From Acidobacteriota bacterium (GTDB taxonomy: Bacteria; Acidobacteriota; Terriglobia; Terriglobales; Acidobacteriaceae): a DNA stretch of 5,720 nt. The stretch lies in assembly GCA_021809235.1 (NCBI GenBank), contig JAKBAG010000190.1:1-5720 (forward strand). Reading direction: 5' to 3'. The notes under the pieces are model-generated. The model saw nothing but the letters and a program-made list of their open reading frames with translations. It did not search any database and had not been told where the DNA came from. Shown one piece after another: positions 1-5,720 of this stretch; the first letter of the stretch is position 1, and each line of letters begins with the position of its first letter. A program made the position numbers and the translations under genes.

Positions 1-111
1 ATCTAGATGCTCGCGCACACCGTCCCCGGAGTCATTGTCGTTCCCGGCGTCGTCGGCACCGTCACCATGCTCCAGTCCGTCGGTCACTACAGCTATCTGA
101 AGATTGTCTGA
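1..111 (+). pseudogene. C-terminal tail resembling a DsrE-family protein, cut by an in-frame stop
   Basis: The frame ending at TGA 109-111 reads as a plausible protein tail: a Val/Gly/Pro-rich stretch (PGVIVVPGVVG), then a LQ-x-x-G-x-Y-x-YLK ending. This resembles the C-terminus of DsrE/DsrF-like sulfur-relay proteins, which commonly end with a VVP strand, an LQ helix and a G-Y-x-YL strand. The same frame carries TAG at 4-6, so only 34 codons from ATG 7 are open. The other two plus frames give Arg- or Ser-rich translations that do not look like protein. It could be the remnant of a broken gene, a gene with a nonsense or sequencing error at the window edge, or a chance short ORF. The family match is from memory over about 30 residues, so it is tentative. 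It lies 35 bp upstream of the binding-protein gene on the same strand and could have been the first gene of that operon. Confidence 0.4.
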
Positions 112-133
112 ACCGCTGTCAACTCACAGCATT

Positions 134-141
134 GGGAAGAG
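134..141 (+). promoter_or_regulatory. Ribosome binding site deciding the ATG 147 start
   Basis: GGGAAGAG lies 5 nt before ATG 147 and is a reasonable Shine-Dalgarno sequence. It overlaps the alternative in-frame TTG at 132, so the ATG is the better start and gives a typical signal peptide (MKLIHLL...). Confidence 0.55.
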
Positions 142-146
142 AAACC

Positions 147-1145
147 ATGAAACTGATCCATCTGCTCGCGGCAGCCTGCCTGGCTGCCGCGCCCATCCTA
201 CTCGTGGCGCAGCAGCCGCTGCTGCCGCCTAACCCACCGTCGTCCAAGCCGCTGCCGCCCTGGTCGGCCGGCCACAACGATCCAGCCGCCTCGCGTGGAT
301 ACATATTTCCGGTGGGTGATGTGGACAATGTTCCTGACCTGCACGGCAACCCAGCCGATGCGCAGCTTGTCCTCTTTATCGGAGGCAACCAGTTCTTTGT
401 GCTTCCGCATCTTGTGGCTCGCTTTGAGCAGCTTCATCCCGAGCTGCGCGGCCACATCTTCTATGAAACGCTTCCGCCCGGCATCCTGCGTCAGCAGATA
501 GCGCACGACAATACGCTTACGCTTGGCAATCTCACCCTGCGCGTTGTCCCCGACGTATATGAAGCCGGTGCGCGTGTGCTCGATGCCATGCAAACGGCCG
601 GTCAGGTCGATCAGGTCACCCGCTACGCCACGAACGATCTGGCCATCATGATCCCGGCGAGCAATCCAAAAGGCATTCACTCGCTGAATGATCTTGCTCG
701 TCCTGATCTGCGTCTTAGCATGCCCAACCCGGCATGGGAAGGCATTGCTCGCCAGATCGAGGCTGCTCTGCGCAACGCAGGCGGTGACGCGCTCGATCAC
801 GCCGTCTACGTCTCCAAAGTTGCCACCGGACAGACGCGACTCACCCAGATTCACCACCGCCAGACGCCCATGCGCATTCTCGCCGGCCAGGCCGACGCCG
901 GCGTCACCTGGTCCTCGGAGGTCGCCTTCCAGCGCCAGATCGGCAACCCCATCGCCGCCGTTGCCATCCCAGCTGCGCAGAATGTCACCGCCATCTACGC
1001 CGCCGGAGTTCTGCGCAACGCGCCTCACCGCGCCGCCGCCGAGGCCTGGGTCAGCTTCCTGCAATCAGCCGACGCACAGGCCGCCTACCGCTCTTTTGGC
1101 TTCCGTTCTTACGTGCCCGCCGCAGCTACGGAGACAGCGCATTGA
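147..1145 (+). CDS. Secreted ModA-like (type II periplasmic) substrate-binding protein
   Basis: The 332-residue product begins with a Sec signal peptide: Lys2, a hydrophobic core at about 3-20, and probable cleavage after Ala21. A Pro-rich linker follows (about 24-38), then a type II periplasmic-binding fold. Similarity to molybdate-binding ModA proteins is visible in the first strand (LVLFIGGNQF, about 74-83), the hinge segment NDLAIMIP-x-SNPKGIHSLNDLA (about 163-184), the QADAGVTWSSEV segment (about 248-259) and the C-terminal helix AAAEAWVSFLQS (about 296-307). ModA proteins bind oxyanions such as molybdate or tungstate for an ABC importer, but no modB- or modC-like gene follows here. Instead the stop overlaps the start of a diheme cytochrome gene, so an accessory role, such as binding a substrate for the cytochrome, is as plausible as transport. 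The ligand cannot be read from the sequence. The fold is fairly sure; the function is not known. Confidence 0.8.
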   Translation: MKLIHLLAAACLAAAPILLVAQQPLLPPNPPSSKPLPPWSAGHNDPAASRGYIFPVGDVDNVPDLHGNPADAQLVLFIGGNQFFVLPHLVARFEQLHPELRGHIFYETLPPGILRQQIAHDNTLTLGNLTLRVVPDVYEAGARVLDAMQTAGQVDQVTRYATNDLAIMIPASNPKGIHSLNDLARPDLRLSMPNPAWEGIARQIEAALRNAGGDALDHAVYVSKVATGQTRLTQIHHRQTPMRILAGQADAGVTWSSEVAFQRQIGNPIAAVAIPAAQNVTAIYAAGVLRNAPHRAAAEAWVSFLQSADAQAAYRSFGFRSYVPAAATETAH

Positions 1146-1978
1146 GCCAAACGCGTCTCAATCAGACTCGGCTCATTCTGGTGCTCGCCTTCGGCATCGC
1201 CGCGCTCTACGCGGGCGCGCTCTGGTTTGGCTTGAGTCGCACGCGTCTCTCCACCGGGTGGAGCCTGCCTGTCGAGCCGCCTGGCACGATGCCCTGGCAC
1301 GCGCCGTCCATTGAATCCGTTCCCGCCGACGAGCACGGCGAACTCGTACGCCAAGGCCGCCGCATCTTCATGGCCACACCTGAGTTTGCCTCCGATCACG
1401 CACGCGCGCTCATCAGTTGTTCCAACTGTCACATGCAGGGCGGCATCCGTCCCTACGCCTCGCCGATGGTGGGTCTGACGACCATCTTTCCCACCTGGAA
1501 CAAGCGCGCAGGGCGCGTCATCAGTCTCGCCGAGCGTATTCAGGAGTGCATGGTCCGCAGCGAAAACGGCACACCGCTCGACCCGCAGGGCAGGGAAATG
1601 CACGCCCTGCTCGCCTATATCGACTGGCTTTCCACGCCGCAGCCCACTCACCGAAAATTCGTCGGTCGTGGATTGGTCCCTTTGCCTGTTCTTACGCCTG
1701 ACCCGCAGCATGGCCAGCAACTGTACGTGGCTCAATGCGCCGGCTGCCATGGAGCTACTGGTGCTGGTTATACGCCACAGTTTCCGCCGCTCTGGGGGCC
1801 GGATGCCTACAACGACGGCGCTGGCATGAACAAAATCGCCAAGATGGCCGCCTTCGTCTACCACAACATGCCGCAGAACCGCCCCGGCACACTAAGTCCA
1901 CAGGAGGCCTGGGACGTGGCTGCATTCGTACACAACCAGCCCCATCCCGCCTTTAACCCGGCATACAAGCATTACTGA
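1142..1978 (+). CDS. Membrane-anchored diheme cytochrome c, TsdA (thiosulfate dehydrogenase)-like
   Basis: The 278-residue product has an N-terminal hydrophobic segment at about 11-30 with no clear cleavage site, so it is probably a signal anchor with the heme domains in the periplasm. It has two CXXCH heme sites: CSNCH (Cys93, Cys96, His97) and CAGCH (Cys199, Cys202, His203). Between them, the FP-x-W-N-x-R-x-GRV segment and the ERIQEC-x-x-RS-x-NG segment with Cys136 resemble TsdA, where a Cys is the distal ligand of heme 1. The second domain has PPLWG-x-x-x-YN-x-GAGM, an NMP motif (Met243, a candidate heme 2 ligand) and an AWDVAAFV ending, all typical of that family. TsdA oxidises thiosulfate to tetrathionate or runs the reverse reaction; this activity is inferred here. 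The start is TTG 1142, which overlaps the upstream stop (TTGA). GGAG at 1130-1133 serves it, and the next ATG (1288) would lose the anchor. Translational coupling with the binding protein is likely. Other SoxA/TsdA-like roles remain possible. Confidence 0.82.
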   Translation: MSQTRLNQTRLILVLAFGIAALYAGALWFGLSRTRLSTGWSLPVEPPGTMPWHAPSIESVPADEHGELVRQGRRIFMATPEFASDHARALISCSNCHMQGGIRPYASPMVGLTTIFPTWNKRAGRVISLAERIQECMVRSENGTPLDPQGREMHALLAYIDWLSTPQPTHRKFVGRGLVPLPVLTPDPQHGQQLYVAQCAGCHGATGAGYTPQFPPLWGPDAYNDGAGMNKIAKMAAFVYHNMPQNRPGTLSPQEAWDVAAFVHNQPHPAFNPAYKHY

Positions 1979-2021
1979 GGTAGGAGCTGCGCCGGGCTGC
2001 AGAAAGCACCAGAAACTGCGC
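1979..2021. other. Convergent intergenic gap between the cytochrome and mqnC genes
   Basis: The two genes face each other with 43 bp between stops. Both stop codons sit in the same ACTGAG context, which makes a 6-bp inverted repeat (1974-1979 with 2021-2026). A further GCGC pair (1989-1992 with 2018-2021) could extend the pairing only across a large bulge. There is no T-run, so I do not call an intrinsic terminator; termination here may be weak or Rho-dependent. Confidence 0.4.
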
Positions 2022-3068
2022 TCAGTTCAGGAACATCGTGTAATAGAGCGTATCCCTCTGCACCGGCTTGAAGCCTGCATCGCGGATAATCCGCCGCAGC
2101 TCCTCCTCAGTGGTGCAGTTGCTGGTTCCTGCCGCCTTCACCACGTTCTCTTCCAGCATTACCGAGCCTACATCGTTGCCGCCGAAGTGCAGACCCATCT
2201 CCAGCACCTTCAGTCCCTGCGTCACCCAACTCGCCTGCACGTTCAAAATATTGTCCAGATAGAGCCGCGAGATCGCCAGTACCTTCAGGTACTCCACTGA
2301 AGTTGCCTCATCCCAGCCACGTCCGCCCAGTGCCGTGTACTTCGGCTGAAAGCTCCACGGAATAAAAGCTGTAAATCCGCCCGTCTCTTCCTGCAACTGC
2401 CGCACCACCTCGAAGTGGTTGATGCGCTGCTCCATCGTCTCGCCCACGCCAAACATCATGGTTGCTGTCGTTCGCATGCCCAGCTGGTGCGCCGTCCGAT
2501 GCACGCTGAGCCAGTCCTCGGTCCGGCACTTCAGCCGGGCAATCCGGTGCCGCACCTCATCATCCAGAATCTCTGCGCCGCCGCCCGGAATTGAGTCCAG
2601 GCCCGCATCCCGCAGCCGCGCAATCGTCTCCCGCAGGCTCAGCTCGGAGTACTCGGCAATCGCCAGAATCTCCGACGCTGACAGGCAGTGCAGCCAGATG
2701 CGCGGAAACCGTTCCTTGATCCCGCGAAACAGCCGCTCGAACCAGTCAATCTTCAGCTCTGGATGGATGCCGCCCTGCATCAGCACACCGGTGCCGCCCA
2801 GTTCCTCTGTTTCGGCAATCTTTTCGTAGATCGTCTCGAAGTCAAGGATGTAGCCTTCCTCCGAGCGCGCCCCCTTCAACGGTCGATAAAACGCGCAAAA
2901 GGTGCAATACTCGGTGCAGAAGTTGGTGTAGTTGATATTCCGATCAATGATGTAGCTCACCACGTTCTCCGGATGCAGCCTGCGCCGCACCGCGTCGGCT
3001 TCCATGCCCACACCAATCAGATCATCCGACCGGAAATACTCCAGTGCCTGTTCTCGTGTGATTCCCAT
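2022..3068 (-). CDS. mqnC: Dehypoxanthine futalosine cyclase (radical SAM, menaquinone biosynthesis)
   Basis: The 348-residue enzyme belongs to the cytoplasmic radical SAM family and has the CxxxCxxC cluster motif at Cys51, Cys55 and Cys58, where a [4Fe-4S] cluster binds SAM. It follows the DRNINYTNFC lead-in. Other family marks are MQGG at 97-100, LHCLSASEI (about 126-134), DSIPGGGAEIL (158-168), VHR-x-AH (189-194), ATMMFGVGET (202-211) and GGFTAFIPWSFQP (230-242). These fit MqnC rather than its paralogue MqnE. In the futalosine pathway MqnC cyclises dehypoxanthine futalosine to its cyclic form, the step before MqnD makes 1,4-dihydroxy-6-naphthoate. The length is normal and all motifs are intact. 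An in-frame TAA four codons upstream limits the start to ATG 3068 or later. The nearest GAGG is only 2 nt from the ATG, so initiation may be weak or coupled to the upstream P450 gene, whose stop lies 37 bp away. No other mqn gene is in the window. Confidence 0.93.
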   Translation of the reverse strand: MGITREQALEYFRSDDLIGVGMEADAVRRRLHPENVVSYIIDRNINYTNFCTEYCTFCAFYRPLKGARSEEGYILDFETIYEKIAETEELGGTGVLMQGGIHPELKIDWFERLFRGIKERFPRIWLHCLSASEILAIAEYSELSLRETIARLRDAGLDSIPGGGAEILDDEVRHRIARLKCRTEDWLSVHRTAHQLGMRTTATMMFGVGETMEQRINHFEVVRQLQEETGGFTAFIPWSFQPKYTALGGRGWDEATSVEYLKVLAISRLYLDNILNVQASWVTQGLKVLEMGLHFGGNDVGSVMLEENVVKAAGTSNCTTEEELRRIIRDAGFKPVQRDTLYYTMFLN

Positions 3069-3096
3069 AGCCTCATTTTACGGGCAAACGCATCCT

Positions 3097-3110
3097 CTTA
3101 GCGCGCTAAG
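3097..3110. repeat. 14-bp perfect palindrome at the P450 stop codon
   Basis: CTTAGCGCGCTAAG is a perfect inverted repeat containing the P450 stop codon (TAG on the minus strand, 3106-3108) and lying within the P450-mqnC gap. In RNA it could form only a 5-bp stem with a CGCG loop and has no following U-run. It might be a protein-binding half-site pair or a weak processing hairpin, or it may be chance. Confidence 0.45.
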
Positions 3111-4590
3111 TCCGTGCCTCCTGTTCCTCATTTATCTCAGTATCTGCACCCGCATATCGCTCTTCCAGCCGCATCCACACCGCGCCCGCCGGTCGCAACG
3201 TAATCTTCGGTTGCACCTCGATCCGCTGCCCCGGTTCCAGCCGCATGCGCCACCGCTGTATCACAGTTGCCATTACCAGCACCGCTTCCATCCACGCAAA
3301 CGACTCGCCAATGCACTGCCTGCCACCGCCACCAAACGGGAAGTAGGCAAACTTTGGCCGCTGCCCCTTGGCCTCCTGCGCAAACCGCTCTGGATCAAAG
3401 ACTTCAGGTCTGGGAAAATACCGCGCATCGCGATGGACGATGTACTGACTGAAAAACACAAAACAGCCCTTCGGCAGTCGATACGGCCCGATCTCCACCT
3501 CTTCGGTTGCCTGCCTGCCCATCGCCCACGCTGGCGGATAGAGCCGCATCGCCTCGGCTACTACCATCTCGGTGTACTTCAACTGGGGCAGATCCTCCAG
3601 AGTGGCTGCGCGTGTGCCCAGAACTGCTTCCACTTCTGCTGCCAGCCGCGCCTCCACTTCCGGATGCTCGCTGACCAGCTTCCAGGCCCAGGTCAGCGCA
3701 TTGGCTACCGTCTCGTACCCTGCCAGAAAGATCGTCAGTACCTCATCCCGCAGTTCGCGACTGTTCAGCTTTGTTCCCCTGCTTGCCTCGGCGCCATCGT
3801 CCCGCGCGGCCATCAGCATGGACAGCACATCGCCGCCGATTTGCTCACCGCGCCGCTGCCGTGCTTCCATCTCCCGCTGCTTGTCGGCAATCATCTGATC
3901 CACCACCGCATCCAGCCTGCGCTTGGAGCGTCGGAAGCGCATCAGCGTTGGCAGAGGCAGATGCGCCGCCAGCATCCACTCCGCGCGTGGCAGCGCAATC
4001 AGCGTGTTGTAAATCTCCATCACCGCGTTCGTCTCGTCGTTCACCGCCTGAATCTCCGGTGTCACCGCAGTGTCAAAGAGTGTGCGCGCCGTAATCTCCA
4101 GCGCCAGCCCCATCATCTCGGCCGCCACATCCACGCGCCCCCCACCCTGCCAGCCGGCGCAGCGTTTCCCGGCCAGCTCCACAATCGTTCCTGCGTAGGC
4201 CTGGATGCGCTGTCGATGAAAGGCTGGTGCGGCAATCCTACGGTGCCGCTTGTGGCTCTCCCCGTCGGCGGTAATCAGCCCTTCGCCCAGTAGAATCTTC
4301 ATTCGCCGCTGCGTCCGCTCCTTCACGAAGACATTGGCCTTATCCACCAGCACCTCGCGAATATCCTCCGGATCATGCAGCAGAACAATGTCATTCCACA
4401 GCAGCCGATAGTGAGCCGCGCGACCGTAACGCCGCAGATGCTCAAAGAGCAGAATGGGATTTCCGGGCTTGAAAAACCGGCTGAAGAGATAAAAAGGCAG
4501 ATTCCACCGCAGTCCCTGCGGCAGCCGAAGCCGCCCGCGCCGCTTCACCACGACCGCATCGCCGCTACCGAAATTCATCTCGTCGTCCAT
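3106..4590 (-). CDS. Cytochrome P450 monooxygenase
   Basis: The 494-residue protein is a full-length P450 with all core motifs. The I-helix oxygen-activation motif is AGYET (290-294), the K-helix is EAMR (Glu346, Arg349), PERF is at 400-403, and the heme-binding loop FGGGGRQCIG (419-428) has Cys426 as the axial thiolate. In the C-helix the usual W-x-x-x-R appears as His113...Arg117, a variation seen in other bacterial P450s. There is no signal peptide or clear membrane anchor, so it is probably a soluble cytoplasmic enzyme taking electrons from separate redox partners; none is encoded here. The general layout recalls bacterial fatty-acid or terpenoid hydroxylases of the CYP110/CYP102-like kind, but the substrate cannot be assigned. 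It lies 64 bp after tmk and 37 bp before mqnC. The start is uncertain: ATG 4590 has no good ribosome binding site, and the in-frame ATG at 4578 (Met5) is an alternative. The acidic C-terminal tail (about 481-494) extends past the P450 fold. Confidence 0.95.
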   Translation of the reverse strand: MDDEMNFGSGDAVVVKRRGRLRLPQGLRWNLPFYLFSRFFKPGNPILLFEHLRRYGRAAHYRLLWNDIVLLHDPEDIREVLVDKANVFVKERTQRRMKILLGEGLITADGESHKRHRRIAAPAFHRQRIQAYAGTIVELAGKRCAGWQGGGRVDVAAEMMGLALEITARTLFDTAVTPEIQAVNDETNAVMEIYNTLIALPRAEWMLAAHLPLPTLMRFRRSKRRLDAVVDQMIADKQREMEARQRRGEQIGGDVLSMLMAARDDGAEASRGTKLNSRELRDEVLTIFLAGYETVANALTWAWKLVSEHPEVEARLAAEVEAVLGTRAATLEDLPQLKYTEMVVAEAMRLYPPAWAMGRQATEEVEIGPYRLPKGCFVFFSQYIVHRDARYFPRPEVFDPERFAQEAKGQRPKFAYFPFGGGGRQCIGESFAWMEAVLVMATVIQRWRMRLEPGQRIEVQPKITLRPAGAVWMRLEERYAGADTEINEEQEART

Positions 4591-4654
4591 CGCGCCGCGC
4601 CCGCCTTCACTTTGCTCAGCTGCCTGCTCGGCAAGCCGCGACTCCGGCCGCCGA

Positions 4655-5308
4655 TCAGCGCAGCACCCCCGCCGCGCGCAGCCTCGCCTCTATCTTCGTT
4701 ATAACCTCGCCGAAGACCGCCTGCGCATCCCCCGCGCACTCGATTGTGACCACACGCACAGGCTCCCGCTCGGCAATCGCCCGATACCCGGCATGGACGC
4801 GCTCAAAAAACGCATCCTGCTCCGCCTCAAACCGTCCTTCATCCGCTTGCGCCCGCTCGTTGCGTCGTCGCGCCCGCCGCAGCGCCACGTCGAGTGGAGG
4901 CAGCAGCAGCACCGTCACATCCGGCATCCGCTCCCCGCAGACCAGCGCGTGCATCGCTCTCACCCGCTCCACGCCGAGCCCGCGACCACCCCCCTGATAT
5001 GCCTCTGTCGAATCCGTAAACCGGTCGCACAGCACCACGCGCCCCGCTGCCAGTGCCGGTTCTATCACCTCCGCCAGCGATTGCGCCCGGTCGGCAAACA
5101 TCATGGCCAGCTCCGCCTGTGCATCCATTCCGCCCGTCCGGCTGTCCAGCAGCAGCGCCCGAATCCGGTCACCCACTGCCGTTCCGCCGGGCTGCCGCGT
5201 CACCACCGGGTTCACCCCGCGCTCCCGCAGCCATGCCTCCAGACGCCGTATCTGCGTCGTCTTGCCTGAACCATCCACCCCTTCAAAACTCAGAAAAAAA
5301 CCCTTCAA
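4655..5308 (-). CDS. tmk: Thymidylate kinase (dTMP kinase)
   Basis: The 217-residue enzyme phosphorylates dTMP to dTDP with ATP, an essential cytoplasmic step of dTTP synthesis. The P-loop EGVDGSGKTT is at 9-18 (Lys16). The dTMP-binding region TRQPGGT spans 37-43 (most family members have TREPGGT), DRF is at 95-97, and the STEAYQGGGRGLG segment spans 100-112. A basic lid region follows (about 144-160), ending in the RFEAEQDAFFERV helix (159-171). The length is typical. The start must be TTG 5308 (CAA on the plus strand at 5306-5308): an in-frame TGA lies only five codons upstream, and the P-loop begins at residue 9, leaving no ATG or GTG. GAGAGGG at 5316-5322, 7 nt before the TTG, is a fair ribosome binding site. 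It is the first gene of the probable tmk-P450-mqnC minus-strand transcript. Confidence 0.96.
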   Translation of the reverse strand: MKGFFLSFEGVDGSGKTTQIRRLEAWLRERGVNPVVTRQPGGTAVGDRIRALLLDSRTGGMDAQAELAMMFADRAQSLAEVIEPALAAGRVVLCDRFTDSTEAYQGGGRGLGVERVRAMHALVCGERMPDVTVLLLPPLDVALRRARRRNERAQADEGRFEAEQDAFFERVHAGYRAIAEREPVRVVTIECAGDAQAVFGEVITKIEARLRAAGVLR

Positions 5309-5437
5309 CGGCTCACCCTCTCACGCCGGAGTCTACCATTGCCTTTCCCGCTTCGCCGGAATTGTGAATAGAAGTTGACAAACTATCCACTGAAGGCGCA
5401 AAAATCAATGGTCCTATCAAGTGGAGGAGTTGTCCCC
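5309..5437. promoter_or_regulatory. Divergent intergenic region with candidate promoters
   Basis: This 129-bp region separates the tmk operon from the rightward gene and must hold signals for both directions. On the plus strand there is a perfect TTGACA at 5375-5380, with a poor -10 candidate AAAAAT at 5400-5405 (19-bp spacer). On the minus strand there is TTGATT (5403-5408) and TAGTTT (5380-5385) with a 17-bp spacer, which would place a tmk transcript start near 5373. The two candidate promoters overlap. Only the TTGACA is close to consensus, and housekeeping promoter rules in this phylum are assumed, not shown. Confidence 0.4.
5423..5429 (+). promoter_or_regulatory. Strong ribosome binding site fixing the start at 5438
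   Basis: GGAGGAG lies 8 nt before ATG 5438. The earlier in-frame ATG at 5408 would place this site inside the coding region and put ten extra residues ahead of the signal peptide, so 5438 is preferred. Confidence 0.75.
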
Positions 5438-5720
5438 ATGCTCCGCAACGAACTCCCGTTCTTCGCCAGCCTGTTGTTCGCCGCTGCCTTCGTTGCAGCT
5501 CCGACTGCATTTGCCCAGAACCTTACCCTCGAAGGCCAGACCGGCGGCTTCATCACGCCCACAGCCTACGTCGCGCCTGTCGCTCCTCATAAGCACTTTT
5601 CCGTGCCGGAGCTGGGCTACCACTTCGTCGCCGCAGGCTCGGTCATTGGCAACGTCCAGACGGTCAGCATCACCGAGGGCATCGGTAATCACCTGGAGTT
5701 TGGCTACACCCGCAGTATCC
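5438..5720 (+). CDS. Exported protein of unknown function, possibly outer-membrane (3' end outside window)
   Basis: The first 94 codons are present and the frame is open to the window edge. Residues 1-26 form a Sec signal peptide: a short n-region with Arg3, a hydrophobic core at about 8-21, and an AFA cleavage site before Gln27. The mature part begins with LEGQTGGFITPTA (about 30-42) and continues with short alternating polar and hydrophobic stretches such as ELGYHFVAAG and HLEFGYTRS, which would suit beta-strands of an outer-membrane barrel. The Gly-rich opening followed by a Pro-containing turn and a later LEFGYTR strand loosely recalls DUF3034-type and other predicted barrel proteins, but I do not recognise the family with confidence. 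It is transcribed away from tmk, so it is regulated separately. Its function is unknown. Confidence 0.75.
   Translation, partial: MLRNELPFFASLLFAAAFVAAPTAFAQNLTLEGQTGGFITPTAYVAPVAPHKHFSVPELGYHFVAAGSVIGNVQTVSITEGIGNHLEFGYTRSI

Noticed and set aside
2..7. XbaI-type TCTAGA at the window edge as a possible cloning junction
   Set aside because: A single hexamer can occur by chance, and there is no vector-like sequence next to it.
168..179. Possible lipobox (Cys11) in the binding protein signal peptide
   Set aside because: Position -3 is Ala rather than Leu/Val/Ile, and the hydrophobic stretch before Cys11 is too short; ordinary cleavage near Ala21 fits better.
198..1064. Long minus-strand open frame (288 codons) opposite the binding-protein gene
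   Set aside because: The plus strand has a signal peptide and ModA-like motifs throughout; the reverse translation shows no family features and is explained by high G+C codon bias.
1109..1864. Minus-strand open frame (251 codons) opposite the cytochrome gene
   Set aside because: The plus strand holds two CXXCH motifs in a coherent TsdA-like protein; the reverse frame has no recognisable features.
1979..2026. Bidirectional intrinsic terminator between the convergent genes
   Set aside because: Only a 6-bp inverted repeat separated by a long loop, with no T-run on either strand.
3004..4293. Long plus-strand open frame (429 codons) opposite the P450 gene
   Set aside because: It is His/Pro/Arg/Gln-rich with no domain pattern, and the minus strand carries every P450 motif intact.
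5408..5410. Earlier in-frame ATG for the exported protein
   Set aside because: The GGAGGAG site lies downstream of it and is well spaced for ATG 5438, which also gives a normal signal peptide.

Overview
The window (about 60% G+C by eye) looks like a chromosomal segment of a Gram-negative bacterium, most plausibly an acidobacterium (Acidobacteriota, class Terriglobia). The pointers are a futalosine-pathway menaquinone gene (mqnC), periplasmic c-type cytochrome chemistry, several Sec-type signal sequences and the style of the thymidylate kinase. The phylum is an inference; no marker here fixes it.

Left part, plus strand (1-1978). A short tail resembling the C-terminus of DsrE-family sulfur-relay proteins ends at 111 and has an in-frame TAG just upstream. 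It is followed after 35 bp by a secreted ModA-like substrate-binding protein (147-1145). That gene overlaps by 4 nt, through a TTGA junction, a membrane-anchored diheme cytochrome c (1142-1978) whose motifs resemble thiosulfate dehydrogenase TsdA. Together they suggest a small periplasmic redox module, possibly for sulfur oxyanions. No ABC permease or ATPase gene is visible next to the binding protein.

Middle and right part, minus strand (5308 down to 2022). Three genes run in the order tmk (thymidylate kinase, TTG start), a complete class-type cytochrome P450, and mqnC (dehypoxanthine futalosine cyclase). The gaps are 64 and 37 bp, so they are probably co-transcribed. The mqnC and cytochrome genes converge with 43 bp between their stops.

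Right edge. A 129-bp divergent intergenic region (5309-5437) separates tmk from a plus-strand gene (from 5438) for an exported protein of unknown function, which runs off the window. I see no rRNA, tRNA, CRISPR array, insertion sequence or prophage gene.
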